A stretch of DNA of 64,000 nucleotides, taken from contig NC_091120.1 of NCBI RefSeq assembly GCF_040183065.1, forward strand, positions 182,868,396 through 182,932,395. Direction: 5' to 3'. Origin of the DNA: Periplaneta americana. Its lineage: Eukaryota; Arthropoda; Insecta; Blattodea; Blattidae. Positions 43,130-55,613 of this stretch are shown in pieces; position 1 is the stretch's first letter, and every line of letters begins with the position of its first letter. The position numbers and the translations under genes were made by a program. The notes under the pieces were generated by a model, which was not told the origin of the DNA, ran no database searches, and was given only the letters and a program-made list of their open reading frames with translations.

Positions 43130-44280
43130 TCACAAACTTTCAATGACTATTTCGTTTATATGACGTCATTCCATTTTCGATCAATGAAGTGCAATGAAAT
43201 TTTGAATTCCAACCAATCACAGTCACACTTTGCGATAATTTTTGCAGCTAGATTTATCGCTATCAATTTATCGCATGGTCGTTCTTTTGTTTAATCGTTG
43301 TCGCCAACTGTTTTCCCGTAAATTGATGATCATGAATACATTAAGATGCAACTACACGGTTAAACTTTTCTTTCAATTTTACAGCATGAATGCAAGATTA
43401 ATATTTAATATTAATACATATATTTACGCAGTGAAGACCACGTTCAAAACGGCGCACCATGTAGACAAAATCTTCATGCATCTTAATTTAACGTACGTTT
43501 TAAACTTGATTCTTTCAATATTCTTCCCAGATTGCATGCATACGCGATTGGAATATTGAACTGTGTAGATGCAGCTTTAGTTCCGTTACACACTACAGCG
43601 AGAATGCGTTTGTCGAGCTATAAAAATGCTTTCCTGTAGCACGTAATAACGGTCAAAATAAGCCACAGCTGACACTGGTCCTCCTCACACAGGTAACCTA
43701 ACCTTTATTGTAGCCTATAAAATACATCTTCATCGTCTAATTCCATGTCCATCGTAGGCTATCTGAAAAAACAATTATATTCCTTCCTTCAGATTAGATA
43801 ACTGCGTTTCAACAATTCTTCATTTAATTAATGTATTAATTAGGTTACTGTAATCATATTATAAAATTTTAAATTAAATCATGATTTCAGCAGATAATGA
43901 AAATGTATTTATGTTATAATAATAAGAGAAAAGTGCAATACATGTAATTAACATTGTTAAACCTGTATTTCGCTTTTCGCAATTGGCATTACTGAATAAT
44001 AACATCGAATTTCTTTATTGCAGTAATCGATATTTATCTATTTTAACTTCACGATGTCTGAATAGGTTAAGTATTCGTTAATATACAATTATTAACATTT
44101 TGTGATCGAATTTTAGGGATATATTATTTACATTTTTATTGTATTCACGAAATAGTCCTAATAAATGTCACTCGAGGTCTGAGATTTCCCAGATAAATCC
44201 ACTCGCGTCGCTCGTGGATTTATCGGCAGATCTCAGACCTCTCGTGACATTACTATAGATAATTCTCCTTCCGAACATTC
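43130..44280 (+). repeat. R-family repeat, copy 2
   Basis: Aligns with 29590-31365 (minus its insertions) and with 62985-64000. It contains the promoter-like module at 43140-43310 (ATGACGTCAT, CCAATGAAG-like, CCAATCACAG). It also holds a perfect hairpin at 44174-44250 built from GAGGTCTGAGAT and GATAAATCCACTCGCG and their inverses, absent from copy 1 where the SINE sits nearby. The start is abrupt. Confidence 0.65.
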
Positions 44281-46190
44281 GACGCAATTCTGTCATGGAT
44301 TCTTCGGCAGCATGAGCAGTGGCGGAGTCTTCTTGGAAATATACTGAGGACCGTTCTCCATAAGTCAGTCCATCTAGAAATGGGTCAAGGATCTCATTCA
44401 CATAACGCTCGCTGGTAATTGTGCCCTGAGTGAAAATAGGCCAAATAATTCTGTGTCCGTTCACTGCACACCACACGCCTATTTTTTCACCGTACAAAGG
44501 TGTTTCGAGTACAAGATTGGGTTTCTCCTGACTGTAATACCGATCATTTTGTGAGGATACGTGTCCATTTAAGTGAAAATAGCATCATCTTACTTACTTA
44601 CTTACTTATTGGCTTTTAAAGAACCCGGAGGTTCATTGCCGCCCTCACATAAGCCCGCCATTGGTCCCTATCCTGAGCAAGATTAATCCAGTCTCTATCA
44701 TCATATCCCACCTCCATCAAATCCATTTTAATAATATCTTCCCATCTACGTCTCGGCCTCCCTAAAGGTCTTTTTCCCTCCGACCTCCTAACTAACACTC
44801 TATATGCAATTCTGGATTCGCCCATACGTGCTACATGCCCTGCCCATCTCAAACGTCTGGATTTAATGTTCCTAATTATGTCAGGTGAAGAATACAATGC
44901 GTGCAGTTCTGTGTTGTGTAACTTTCTCCATTCTTCTGTAACTTCATCGCTCTTAGCCCCAAATATTTTCGTAAGAATCTTATTCTCAAACATCCTTAAC
45001 CTATGTTCCTCTCTCAGTGTGAGAATCCAAGTTTCATAACCATAAAGAACAACCGGTAATATAACTGTTTTATAAATTCTAACTTTCAAATTTTTTTGAC
45101 AGCAGACTGGATGATAAAAGCTTCTCAACCGAATAATAACACGCATTTCCCATATTTATTCTGTGTTTAATTTCCTCCCGAGTATCATTTAGATTTGTTA
45201 CTGTTGCTCCAAGATATTTGAACTTCTCCACCTCTTCAAAAGATAAATTTCCAATTTTTATATTTCCATTTCGTACAATATTCTCGTCACGAGACATAAT
45301 CATATACTTAGTCTTTTCGGGATTTACTTCCAAACCTATCTCTTTACCTGCTTCCAGTAAAATTCCCGTGTATTCCCTAATCGTTTGTGTATTTTCTCCT
45401 AACATATTCACGTCATTCGCATAGACAAAGCAGCTGATGTAACCCGTTCAATTCCAAACCCTCTCTGTTATCCTGGACTTTCCTAATGGCATACTCTAGA
45501 GCAAAGTTAAAAAGTAAAGGTGATAGTGCATCCCCTTGCTTTAGCCCATAGTGAATTGGAAACGCATCTGACAGAAACTGACCTATACGAACTCTGCTGT
45601 ACGTTTCACTGAGACACATTTTAATTAATCGAACTAGTTTCTTGGGAATACCAAATCCAATAAGAATATGATATAAAACTTCTCTCTTAACCGAGTCATA
45701 TGCCTTTTTGAAATCTATGATTAACTGATGCACTGTACCCTTATACTCCCATTTTTTCTCCATTATCTGTCGAATACAAAATATCTGATCAATAGTTGAT
45801 CTATCACGCCTAAAATCACACTGATGATCCCCAATAATTTCATCTACATATGAAGTTAATATTCTCAAAAGAATATTAGACAAAATTTTGTACGACGTCA
45901 ACAAAAGTGATATTCCTCGAAAGTAACTACAGTTAGTCTTGTCCCCCTTCTTAATGATAGGTACAATTATGGACTCTTTCCATTGTTCAGGTACTATTTC
46001 CTTTTCCCAAATAGCAAGTAGCAAGCATCATCAGAAAAATAAATTAATGTCGGATCAAATTCCTCAGAATTTACTTTCTCTACAATCCAATTACAAAAAT
46101 GCAACCTCTTATTGAGATCTTGTTCATTTAACGTTTGAAATACCGGAATTCTGTATGACTTTAATTTAAGTAATTTTGTTGCTTGACGAG
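44250..46190 (-). pseudogene. Tc-like transposase split by a LINE
   Basis: Upstream part (46190-46033, minus): a piece ending YFSDDA. After the LINE (44590-46023): HLNGHVSSQNDRYYSQEKPN, then YGEKIGVWCAVNGHRIIWPI, ERYVNEILDPFLDGL and VYFQEDSATAHAAEESM. These are the first and second catalytic Asp regions of a Tc1/mariner-group transposase. The C-terminal third is lost in the hairpin at 44.2 kb. Coding continuity on both sides confirms the LINE junctions. Confidence 0.78.
44590..46023 (-). mobile_element. LINE-1 family copy, longest reverse-transcriptase fragment
   Basis: Flanked by AGCATCATC (44581-44589 and 46024-46032). From 46023 down it encodes the fingers/palm ([20 protein letters not shown], then [45 protein letters not shown]). 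It then shifts frame next to YAND (YADD expected), continues through MNMLGENTQTIREYTG and SLSFEE-like thumb sequence, and ends [25 protein letters not shown] with the GTAA tail. 5'-truncated; inactive. Confidence 0.9.
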
Positions 46191-46224
46191 CGGACTCGTA
46201 ACTTTTGTTTCCTACGGCAAACGC

Positions 46225-46999
46225 TTAAGAGATTTTTGTGCGAGATCGTGCGTATTTGCTGTTTTCCGCACAGAACCAATACGCGGTAAGTGTGAAATAC
46301 CACATTCAGTATTCCCAACGTAACACACATAACAATTTCCCTCTTCTTACCGCTTAAGCGCGACATTCATTTTACTGCTTTAGGCTTTTAACATATTATT
46401 TTTAGAGACGTTTAACATAGTAATAATTATAAATTGGAAACTTACCACTGCAATTTCACCTAAATTGCAATGTTAATTATTGTTTTTAAATATTTGCAAA
46501 AATTAAGTAAAGTCTACTACTCCACGAAACTTATTGCATTCCTGATACAAGTAACATTAAGGAAGCCGTGAAAAAATCAACAAGATTCCAGATGCCGATG
46601 TTATTACTGCAATATGTTATATAAATAATATTGTTAAAATATTAAAATTAAAAATAAATCATTACATAACCTTACCGTTTGTTTTAAGTTCGCATTTATA
46701 GACTGGGGGAAAAAAAAGACAGACGTATATCACGGCCTGCTGGAGTATAGATATCTTTGTTTTCTAAAGTTGCCGTCATTAAACAGAAACCAAGATGGAG
46801 ATTTCATTGCAACTAATTAGAAATTCGTCTTTCAGGTATGTAATAAACGATCTTCTCACAAAATAATGTACGATACACGAGCGGTATGTTTGTTTTCATG
46901 CTCTCGGAAATTAAAAAAGCTCAACTACATTTCGCATTTTCAATCTTTTTCTCGACCATGAAAACGTCAACATACCGCTCTTGTAACGTATATTACTAA
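46225..46999 (-). mobile_element. hAT family 5' end, solo copy 2
   Basis: Same block as 19036-19852, with the terminal ~120-bp hairpin (46870-46999) and the same outer boundary. It lacks the internal piece GTAAACACAGAAAAC... present in the other two copies (about 46750). Confidence 0.7.
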
Positions 47000-47158
47000 T
47001 TCACACTGCAATGGGTATATACCAGGTAGCAGTCGTAACTAATTGCACTCAATAATGACAATAATAAACTTATTAATTAAAAATACAATTAATAATAATA
47101 CTAATAATTAATACTAAGAATAATTAATAATAATAATAACACTAACAATAACAATAAC

Positions 47159-47220
<62 letters not shown>
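47000..47220. repeat. TAA/AAT microsatellite, probable LINE tail
   Basis: A clean (AAT)n run at 47157-47215 follows irregular AAT-rich DNA. It sits at the 3' side of the minus-strand LINE below and is likely its tail. Confidence 0.75.
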
Positions 47221-48040
47221 CAGGGAATATCCTAAATTAAATGAAGCACGATCACTTAAAATAACATTTAAAATAAATCTAATTTGTATCTTAAACCTAA
47301 GTTCGAACTAAAACCCACGAGTATGTTATGTTCATATCTGCACAAGTACCTTTCAACATTACACTCATTTCGCTGTCAACTCACTCACTGCACTGGTGCT
47401 ACGACACATTTCACTGATTCTATTCTGATTTCACTAACACTTCAAAAACATTTCACTGTTCGGATACTTTGCACTGCCACTATAAACTATAAAGCTTCAC
47501 TGACAGGAACACGTTTCACTTACACAACACACTTCACTGACACAACAAAATTCTTCACTGATACAACACTGCAATAACGAAATATCATTTACACCCTTTA
47601 AATACTGTGTATAATTACCGTCTATTAGTAAACTCCTTAAGCCTATTTTAAATACATTTTTGGTTGTTGGTAAAGTCTTTAGTAAGTCTGCAGGTAAAGC
47701 ATTCCAGTCTCTGATAGTACGATTGAGAAACGAAAACTTTCCAGTGTCCGTCCTCTGCCTTCTTTCCCTCAATTTATATGAGTGGTCGTTCCTTGAAGAG
47801 AAATTTAACGTAGTGGCATTAGGCAGGAGTCCACTTGAAAATTTGTTACGGAAGTTGTGTCGTGTTCTCGAACAAGATTTTCTGATTTTATGTACGTAAT
47901 AAGTAGAGCATTCATTTTTAGCCCCCTTACATTTTAGTTGTGTGCACATGGAGTTGACGTCGTTGTTTGTTGACATCAGATGGAAGGGCTGGAGTACCAG
48001 CTGGGACAAACTGGACACGTACACTCGCATTAATGTAAAG
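47221..48040 (-). pseudogene. LINE C-terminal fragment (third LINE family)
   Basis: A 177-codon minus-strand frame (48030-47497) contains SYKLRERRQRTDTGKFSF, LNRTIRDWNALPADLLKTL and TTKNVFKIGLRSLL, the C terminus of a non-LTR retrotransposon protein. After the stop comes a UTR with repeated CACTG/TTCACT words and the AAT tail. 5'-truncated. Confidence 0.8.
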
Positions 48041-48049
48041 GTGAGTCTC

Positions 48050-49688
48050 GTCTGTTAATCATTTTTGAGCGAAACACTTGAATTTCAACTGTTGCAATTT
48101 ATAACTAAGTGCATGCGTAAAGTATCGGACTTAAAGCTTCTCCTGCGATCACTCAACAACAGTTTGTATTTACAGAAATTTCTCCCAACATCACAAGACG
48201 TTACTGGAGCAAACATTAAATAAGGAACGTTACTGTCTTTTACTCCACCTTGTGCCAGTTTCTTTCCCCACATAAAGTGTCTCTGACAGAACACAATGCC
48301 GAATAACCAGGATTCTTGTGTAGGACTCCATTAAGTTTATTCTTAACATTTTTGCCAACAATATTACCTTGTACATCTAGAACATTCACGTTTATTTCAA
48401 GTTCTCCTATTAAATTAAGGGTGTCTGACATTTTCAGATCGCGAGCTTCTAAACGTGTAATTGTTTTCGACAACCATGAAAAATTATTGTGGCTGTACAC
48501 AGATTGTTAAGTCAACATGGTTCGCTAAGTGTTGCAGGTAGTGGTAGTTTTCGTTGCGTAAATTTTTCCAGAAAGTCCTTAAAATAACTATTTTCGAGCT
48601 TGTGAAATGTTATATTACATTTAACCATGACTTCACATAATTCTCTGTAAAATTCCGAGTCCTTAACCTGATTGTCAGTAGATATGGACGATTGTTGATT
48701 GCCTACCCTGGTGAACAAATTTACGTGCTAAATATGTTTCTTCGAATTACAATGTTGTTTCAAGTAGGCCTACTTACTTTTACTTCCCCTTATTGACGTC
48801 TTACACAGAACACATATTATAGAGTCGGTATGTGACATTATATCTTCATTTCCAGAGTCCTCCACAATCTTATTCAAACGATACTGTAAAGAACGTTTGT
48901 GCGAGATTGTGCGTATTTGCTTGTTTTCCGCAAAGAACCAATACGCGGTAAGTGTGAAATACCACATTCAGTATTCCCAAGGTAACACACATAACAATTT
49001 CCCTCTTCTTACCGCTCAAGCGCGACATTCATTTTACTGCTTTAGGCTTTTAACATATTAATTTTAGAGACGTTTAACATAGTAATAATTATAAATTGGA
49101 AACTTACCACTGCAATTTCACCTAAATTGCAAAGTTAATTATTGTTTTTAAATATTTGCAAAAATTAAGTAAAGTCTACTACTCCACGAAACTTATTGCA
49201 TTCCTGATACAAGTATCATTAAAAAAATCAACTAGATTCCAGTTGCCTATGTTATTACTGCAATATGTTATATAAATAATATTGTTAAAATATTAAAATG
49301 AAAATAAATCATTACTTAACCTTACATTTTGTTTTAAGTTCGCATTTATAGACTGGGGGAAAAAAAGACAGACGTATATCACGGCCTGCTGGAGTAAAGT
49401 AAACACTGAAAAGATTTTATAGACACAAATTGAAGAAAGATATTTTGGTGTTCCGAAGTTGCCGTCATTAAACAGAAACCAACATGGAGATTTAATTACA
49501 ACTAATTAGAAATTCGTCTTTTAGGTATGTAATAAACGATCTTCGCAAAAAATAATGTACGATACACGAGCGGTATGTTTGTTTTCATGTTCTCGGAAAT
49601 TAAAAAAGCTCAACTACGTTTCGCTTTTTCAATCTTTTCCTCGACCATGAAAACGTCAACATACCGCTCTTGTTTCGTATATTACTAT
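48050..49688 (-). mobile_element. hAT element with 5' end and broken transposase
   Basis: From 49688 down: terminal hairpin, 5' region, then coding with a BED-like start (SIICVLCKTSIRG, about 48810-48770). The region FYRELCEVMVKCNITFHKLE (48718-48512) and LNLIGELEINVNVLDVQGN (48500-48300) follow, then PVTSCDVGRNFCKYKLLLSDRRRSF at 48240-48100. The catalytic core between BED and C terminus is largely deleted and frames change several times. Confidence 0.75.
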
Positions 49689-50185
49689 TTGCTTTCGGCA
49701 TTGTAAATGCACTGATCTTGTACAACTAAAGATAATTGACACGCTACGTTCGCTGTGTGCTCTACGTGGACAGTCTGTCTTATAACTCCGCAACTATTTT
49801 GTATGTGATCCGTACGTACGCAAGGTCAAGAGACGTCATCCATACTCCGTACAGCTAATTTAACATTCGCTGGCTGTCGTGTTATGGGGCTGAAAATGAA
49901 TGCTCTAGTAATAAGCATATGTTCACGTAATAAAATTGCATTGCAACAACGCCGAACACACCTACACGTAACAAAACACGACTAATTCAACCTTCACGCA
50001 CGAATGCAGATGATAAATTAACTCGCAACTGTCACTGCATGACGCGGCTTTCGTTAGTGGAAGCAAGCGAGAAACACACTAGCTGCGTGGGCAACGCGGC
50101 AAGTGAAAATCCCGCGGCGTGACAAAACGGCGTCACTGTATTAGGGACCTGTTGTTAATTATTGTGCTTTAAACTTGCGAGTTTG
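49689..50185. other. Unassigned, locally GC-rich DNA
   Basis: 49990-50140 is unusually GC-rich for this window (GCGTGGGCAACGCGGC region) and lacks repeats I recognise. It could be an old promoter or the far end of a transposon. No ORF supported. Confidence 0.3.
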
Positions 50186-50189
50186 ATTT

Positions 50190-51490
50190 GGGTGGGATTT
50201 AAATTGGATTATATTAGTTTTGTTACAATTTAATACTAATTTATTGGCTGACAACATTAGTTTAAATTATAGCTTTCATTCACTTCCACTTGTAAGATTA
50301 CTTTTAATTATATCTTTTATTTACTTCTACTTGTTAGATTAGTTTTAATTATAGATTTTATTTTCTTCCACTTGTTAGATTAGTTTTAATTGTAGATTTT
50401 ATTTACTTCTACTTGTTAGATTAGTTTTAATTGTAGATTTTATTTACTTCTACTTGTTAGATTAGTTTTAATTATAGATTTTATTTTCTTCTACTTGTTA
50501 GATTAGTTTTAATTGTAGATTTTATTTACTTCTACTTGTTAGATTAGTTTTAATTATATCTTTTATTTACTTCTACTTGTTAGATTAGTTTTAATTGTAG
50601 ATTTTATTTACTTCTACTCGTTAGATTAGTTTAAATTATATCTTTTATTTACTTCTACTTGTTAGATTAGTTTTAATTATATCTTTTATTTACTTCTTCT
50701 TGTTAGATTAGTTTAAATTATATCTTTATTTACTTCTACTTGTTAGATTAGTTTTAATTATAGATTTTATTTACTTCTACTTGTTAGATTAGTTTTAATT
50801 ATAGATTTTATTTACTTCTACTTGTTAGATTAGTTTTAATTATATCTTTTATTTACTTCTACTTGTTAGATTAGTTTTAATTATATCTTTTATTTACTTC
50901 TACTTGTTAGATTAGTTTTAATTATATCTTTTATTTACTTCTTCTTGTTAGATTAGTTTAAATTATATCTTTATTTACTTCTACTTGTTAGATTAGTTTT
51001 AATTATAGATTTTATTTACTTCTACTTGTTAGATTAGTTTTAATTATAGATTTTATTTACTTCTACTTGTTAGATTAGTTTTAATTATATCTTTTATTTA
51101 CTTCTACTTGTTAGATTAGTTTTAATTATATCTTTTATTTACTTCTACTTGTTAGATTAGTTTTAATTATATCTTTTATTTACTTCTTCTTGTTAGATTA
51201 GTTTAAATTATATCTTTATTTACTTCTACTTGTTAGATTAGTTTTAATTATAGATTTTATTTACTTCTACTTGTTAGATTAGTTTTAATTATAGATTTTA
51301 TTTACTTCTACTTGTTAGATTAGTTTTAATTATATCTTTTATTTACTTCTACTTGTTAGATTAGTTTTAATTATAGCTTTTATTTACTTCTACTTGTTAG
51401 ATTAGTTTTAATTAGATCTTTTATTTTCTTCTACTTGTTAGATTAGTTTTAATTATGGATTTTATTTACTTCTACTTGTTAGATTAGTCT
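50190..51490 (+). repeat. 41-bp minisatellite, left block
   Basis: About 31 units of a 41-bp sequence (core TTACTTCTACTTGTTAGATT then AGTTTTAATTATA). A variant unit with CTTCTTCTTG and a shortened CTTTATTT appears at about 50693, 50938 and 51183. This gives a higher-order period of about 245 bp (six units). Flanking units within each period are near identical. Confidence 0.92.
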
Positions 51491-51492
51491 TA

Positions 51493-53255
51493 GGGTAAAC
51501 TTTGGTCAATTCGTGGCAGTGGTTATTTCGTGATACTTTTTCTTTGCTCTTTCGTAAACTAACCAATGGTGTTACGAGATTCAAATTTCCGCCAAGGGAT
51601 TGCATATGTTGTCCAGTTTCCAGAAACATACAGCTACGCTTTGTGTGACTATTTTAGCTGCTTCAGTGAACTTTTATGTTTGGAGAGAGCAAGTTAGCGT
51701 CGACTTGTCAGGCGTACAAATTTTGTGGATGTTTGTAATTACATTATAGGCTTATTACTAAAGCTAAGCATATGATATTTGGTACAATGATTTATTATAT
51801 CTTAATGATATTTTAGGAAATGTTTTTGGAATTTTAGATACAGCTGTAGTCGCCAAATAGGCTTAGCTTTACTGATGGAAATCTTAGCTGTTTGAGGCGC
51901 AATTTTGTTGAGTATTAAGCGTTAAATTTGATATTACTTTATAAATTGTATTACAATACGAATTTTAGAAATCTGTAGATAAGCTGTGATAACAGAAAAG
52001 AAAAGGGGGACGCAATGGGTTCAGTGTAGCTTCTGTTTGATTTGTTATCATGCTAAGTGTCAATGATAAGTGCTAGATGACTTACTTGCACGAATTGTGA
52101 CAGAAGATGAAACATCGCTCCACCATTTTGGACCGGAGACAGAGGCAGACAATGGAGTGGCATCATACCAATTCACCAAAGAAATAGAAATTCAAAAGTG
52201 CACCTTCAGGAGGAAAAATTATGGCTACTGTGTTTTTCGATTCAAAAGGACTCTTACTTGTGGACATCATGCCACACGGAACCACCATTAATTCTGACGC
52301 GTATGTGGCAACTCTCAAGAAACTTCAAGCTCGACTGAGTCGTGTTCGACGACATCGGGAGAAGAAGGATGTTCTGCTATTGCACGACAACGCACAACCA
52401 TATGCCAGTCACAAGACCACAGACCAGATCAGAAAATTCGGATAGACAACACTGAAACATCCTTCTTACAGTCCTGAACTGGGGATTACCATCTCTTTGT
52501 TAAACTGAAGGATCCCTTCGCGGAACGAGGTTAGAAGATGACTCCCTTGTGCACGCTGCTAAAGAGTGGCTCAGACGTGTTGGTCCAGACTTTTACCGTG
52601 CTGGTCTACTGGCCCTCGTTCCTAGGTTATGTAAGGCAGTTGAAAGGAACGGGGATTATGTGAAAAAGTGACATTTTGTTCCCAAATAATGTATCTACAT
52701 TCTGTGAAAATAGCAAAGCTGTGGGATAAAAATATAATTTTTAAACAAATGTTATGCATTACTTTTAGAGTTACCCTAGTAATATAGGCTATAGTAAAGT
52801 CCGTAATAAAAGTGTTCACCCTTTCAGGGCAAAGAAGATCCCTTTTGAACTTCAATTTTAACTTTGATTTCATTCTTATTATGTGTTGATATGTATTTCT
52901 ATGCTTTCTTGCTATGAATATTAGACGGAATTACTATGTTTGAAGTCTTGTAACAATAAATGGGAATTTCATTTGACTTTAATGAATTTTTACACAATTC
53001 TTCTACACCTCACGAAATAATCAATCTCATATCATGAAATTACCAAGATTATCACGAAATTACTAACCTTTTAGTTTAAGTTGTAAAAGTGGTTTTAGGC
53101 ACTTGTTCAAGAACGTGTCGAATCTTTTATGTCTCCAGATTTGTACAGCAAATTATCGTCTTTTAAATGAAAAAAATCGGAATAAGGATATATTTACACA
53201 TTTGCATTTTACATTAATTTTCATGAAATTATCATGAAATTGCTAATGTTTACCC
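51493..53255. mobile_element. TA-flanked TIR element C inside the minisatellite
   Basis: The ends GGGTAAACTTTGG and, inverted, GGGTAAACATTAG sit next to TA (51491-51492, 53256-53257) within a minisatellite unit (GATTAGTCT-TA ... TA-ATTATAGC). The motif ATCACGAAATTA or variants (TTTCGTGATA) recurs at about 51519, 53011, 53032, 53051 and 53225-53240. It holds a mariner transposase remnant that may be its own or a guest. Confidence 0.78.
52064..52671 (+). pseudogene. Mariner-like transposase remnant
   Basis: Frames in succession: LDDLLARIVTEDETSLHHF (first Asp region), then after a shift ATVFFDSKGLLLVDIMPHG and VLLLHDNAQPYASHKT (second Asp), a stop, then HPSYSPEL, DDSLVHAAKEWLRR and AVERNGDYVEK. 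The third catalytic motif reads SPEL rather than SPDL. Several shifts and stops; inactive. Confidence 0.82.
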
Positions 53256-53257
53256 TA

Positions 53258-55450
53258 ATTATAGCTTTTATTTACTTCTATGTGTTAGATTAATCTTAAT
53301 TATAGCTTTTATTCACTTCTACTTGTTAGATTAGTCTTAATTATATATTTATTTGTTTCCATTTGTTAGATTAGTTTTAATTATAGATTTTATTTACTTC
53401 TACTTGTTAGATTAGTCTTAAATATAGCCTTTATTTACTTCTAATTATTAGATTAATTTTAATATTAGCTTTTTTTTACTTCTGTTTGATAGATTAGACT
53501 TAATAGTCTTAATAATAACTTTTGTTTACTTCTACTCGTTATATTAGTTTTAATTATAGGTTTTATTTACTTCTACTTGTTAGATTAGTTTTAATTATAG
53601 CTTTTATTTACTTCTACTTGTTATATTAATTTTAATTATAGCTTTTATTTACTTCTACTTGTTATATTAATTTTAATTATAGCTTTTATTTACTTCTACT
53701 TGTTATATTAATTTTAATTATAGGTTTTATTTATTTCTACTTGTTATATTAATTTTAATTATAGGTTTTATTTACTTCTACTTGTTATATTAATTTTAAT
53801 TATAGGTTTTATTTATTTCTACTTGTTATATTAATTTTAATTATAGGTTTTATTTATTTCTACTTGTTATATTAATTTTAATTATAGGTTTTATTTACTT
53901 CTACTTGTTATATTAATTTTAATTATAGGTTTTATTTATTTCTACTTGTTATATTAATTTTAATTATAGCTTTTATTTATTTCTACTTGTTATATTAATT
54001 TTAATTATAGGTTTTATTTACTTCTACTTGTTATATTAATTTTAATTATAGGTTTTATTTATTTCTACTTGTTATATTAATTTTAATTATAGGTTTTATT
54101 TACTTCTACTTGTTATATTAATTTTAATTATAGGTTTTATTTATTTCTACTTGTTATATTAATTTTAATTATAGCTTTTATTTACTTCTACTTGTTATAT
54201 TAATTTTAATTATAGGTTTTATTTATTTCTACTTGTTATATTAATTTTAATTATAGGTTTTATTTACTTCTACTTGTTATATTAATTTTAATTATAGGTT
54301 TTATTTACTTCTACTTGTTATATTAATTTTAATTATAGGTTTTATTTATTTCTACTTGTTATATTAATTTTAATTATAGCTTTTATTTACTTCTACTTGT
54401 TATATTAATTTTAATTATAGGTTTTATTTATTTCTACTTGTTATATTAATTTTAATTATAGGTTTTATTTACTTCTACTTGTTATATTAATTTTAATTAT
54501 AGCTTTTATTTACTTCTACTTGTTATATTAATTTTAATTATAGGTTTTATTTATTTCTACTTGTTATATTAATTTTAATTATAGCTTTTATTTACTTCTA
54601 CTTGTTATATTAATTTTAATTATAGGTTTTATTTACTTCTACTTGTTATATTAATTTTAATTATAGGTTTTATTTATTTCTACTTGTTATATTAATTTTA
54701 ATTATAGCTTTTATTTACTTCTACTTGTTATATTAATTTTAATTATAGGTTTTATTTATTTCTACTTGTTATATTAATTTTAATTATAGCTTTTATTTAC
54801 TTCTACTTGTTATATTAATTTTAATTATAGGTTTTATTTACTTCTACTTGTTATATTAATTTTAATTATAGGTTTTATTTATTTCTACTTGTTATATTAA
54901 TTTTAATTATAGCTTTTATTTACTTCTACTTGTTAGATTAGTTTTAATTATAGGTTTTATTTACTTCTACTTGTTATATTAATTTTAATTATAGCTTTTA
55001 TTTACTTCTACTTGTTATATTAATTTTAATTATAGCTTTTATTTACTTCTACTTGTTATATTAATTTTAATTATAACTTTTGTTTACTTCTACTTGTTAT
55101 ATTAGTTTTAATTATAGGTTTTATTTACTTCTACTTGTTATATTAATTTTAATTATAGGTTTTATTTACTTCTACTTGTTATATTAATTTTAATTATAGC
55201 TTTTATTTACTTCTACTTGTTATATTAATTTTAATTATAGGTTTTATTTACTTCTACTTGTTATATTAGTTTTAATTATAGGCTTTATTTACTTCTACTT
55301 GTTATATTAATTTTAATTATAGCTTTTATTTACTTCTACTTGTTATATTAGTTTTAATTATAGGTTTTATTTACTTCTACTTGTTAGATTAGTTTTAATT
55401 ATAGGTTTGATTTATTTATACTTGTTAGATTAGTTTTAATTATAGCTTTT
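53258..55450 (+). repeat. 41-bp minisatellite, right block
   Basis: About 53 units. The first five (to ~53480) are diverged; most of the rest are a homogenised variant with GTTATATTAATTTTAATTA in place of the left block's GTTAGATTAGTTTTAATTA. TTTATTTAC alternates with TTTATTTAT, and ATAGCTT with ATAGGTT. The last units return to GTTAGATTAG. Confidence 0.92.
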
Positions 55451-55613
55451 ATGTAATTGTACAGCGATCATGAGAACTAACCAGACCTTAAAAGTCAATT
55501 TTGACCGGAATGAATGTCAACAGTAAGATATAGCGGAAGTGGGTATCATTGAGTCGATTTGTCGCAGTAGAATTAATTTCTTTCATGGATGAAATTATGT
55601 TGTAGAGTCGCAG
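55451..55613. other. Unassigned DNA
   Basis: Single-copy-looking sequence between the minisatellite and the candidate exon. Nothing recognised. Confidence 0.35.

Noticed and set aside
50190..55450. CRISPR-like array
   Set aside because: Repeats are contiguous 41-bp units without spacers; it is a eukaryotic minisatellite.
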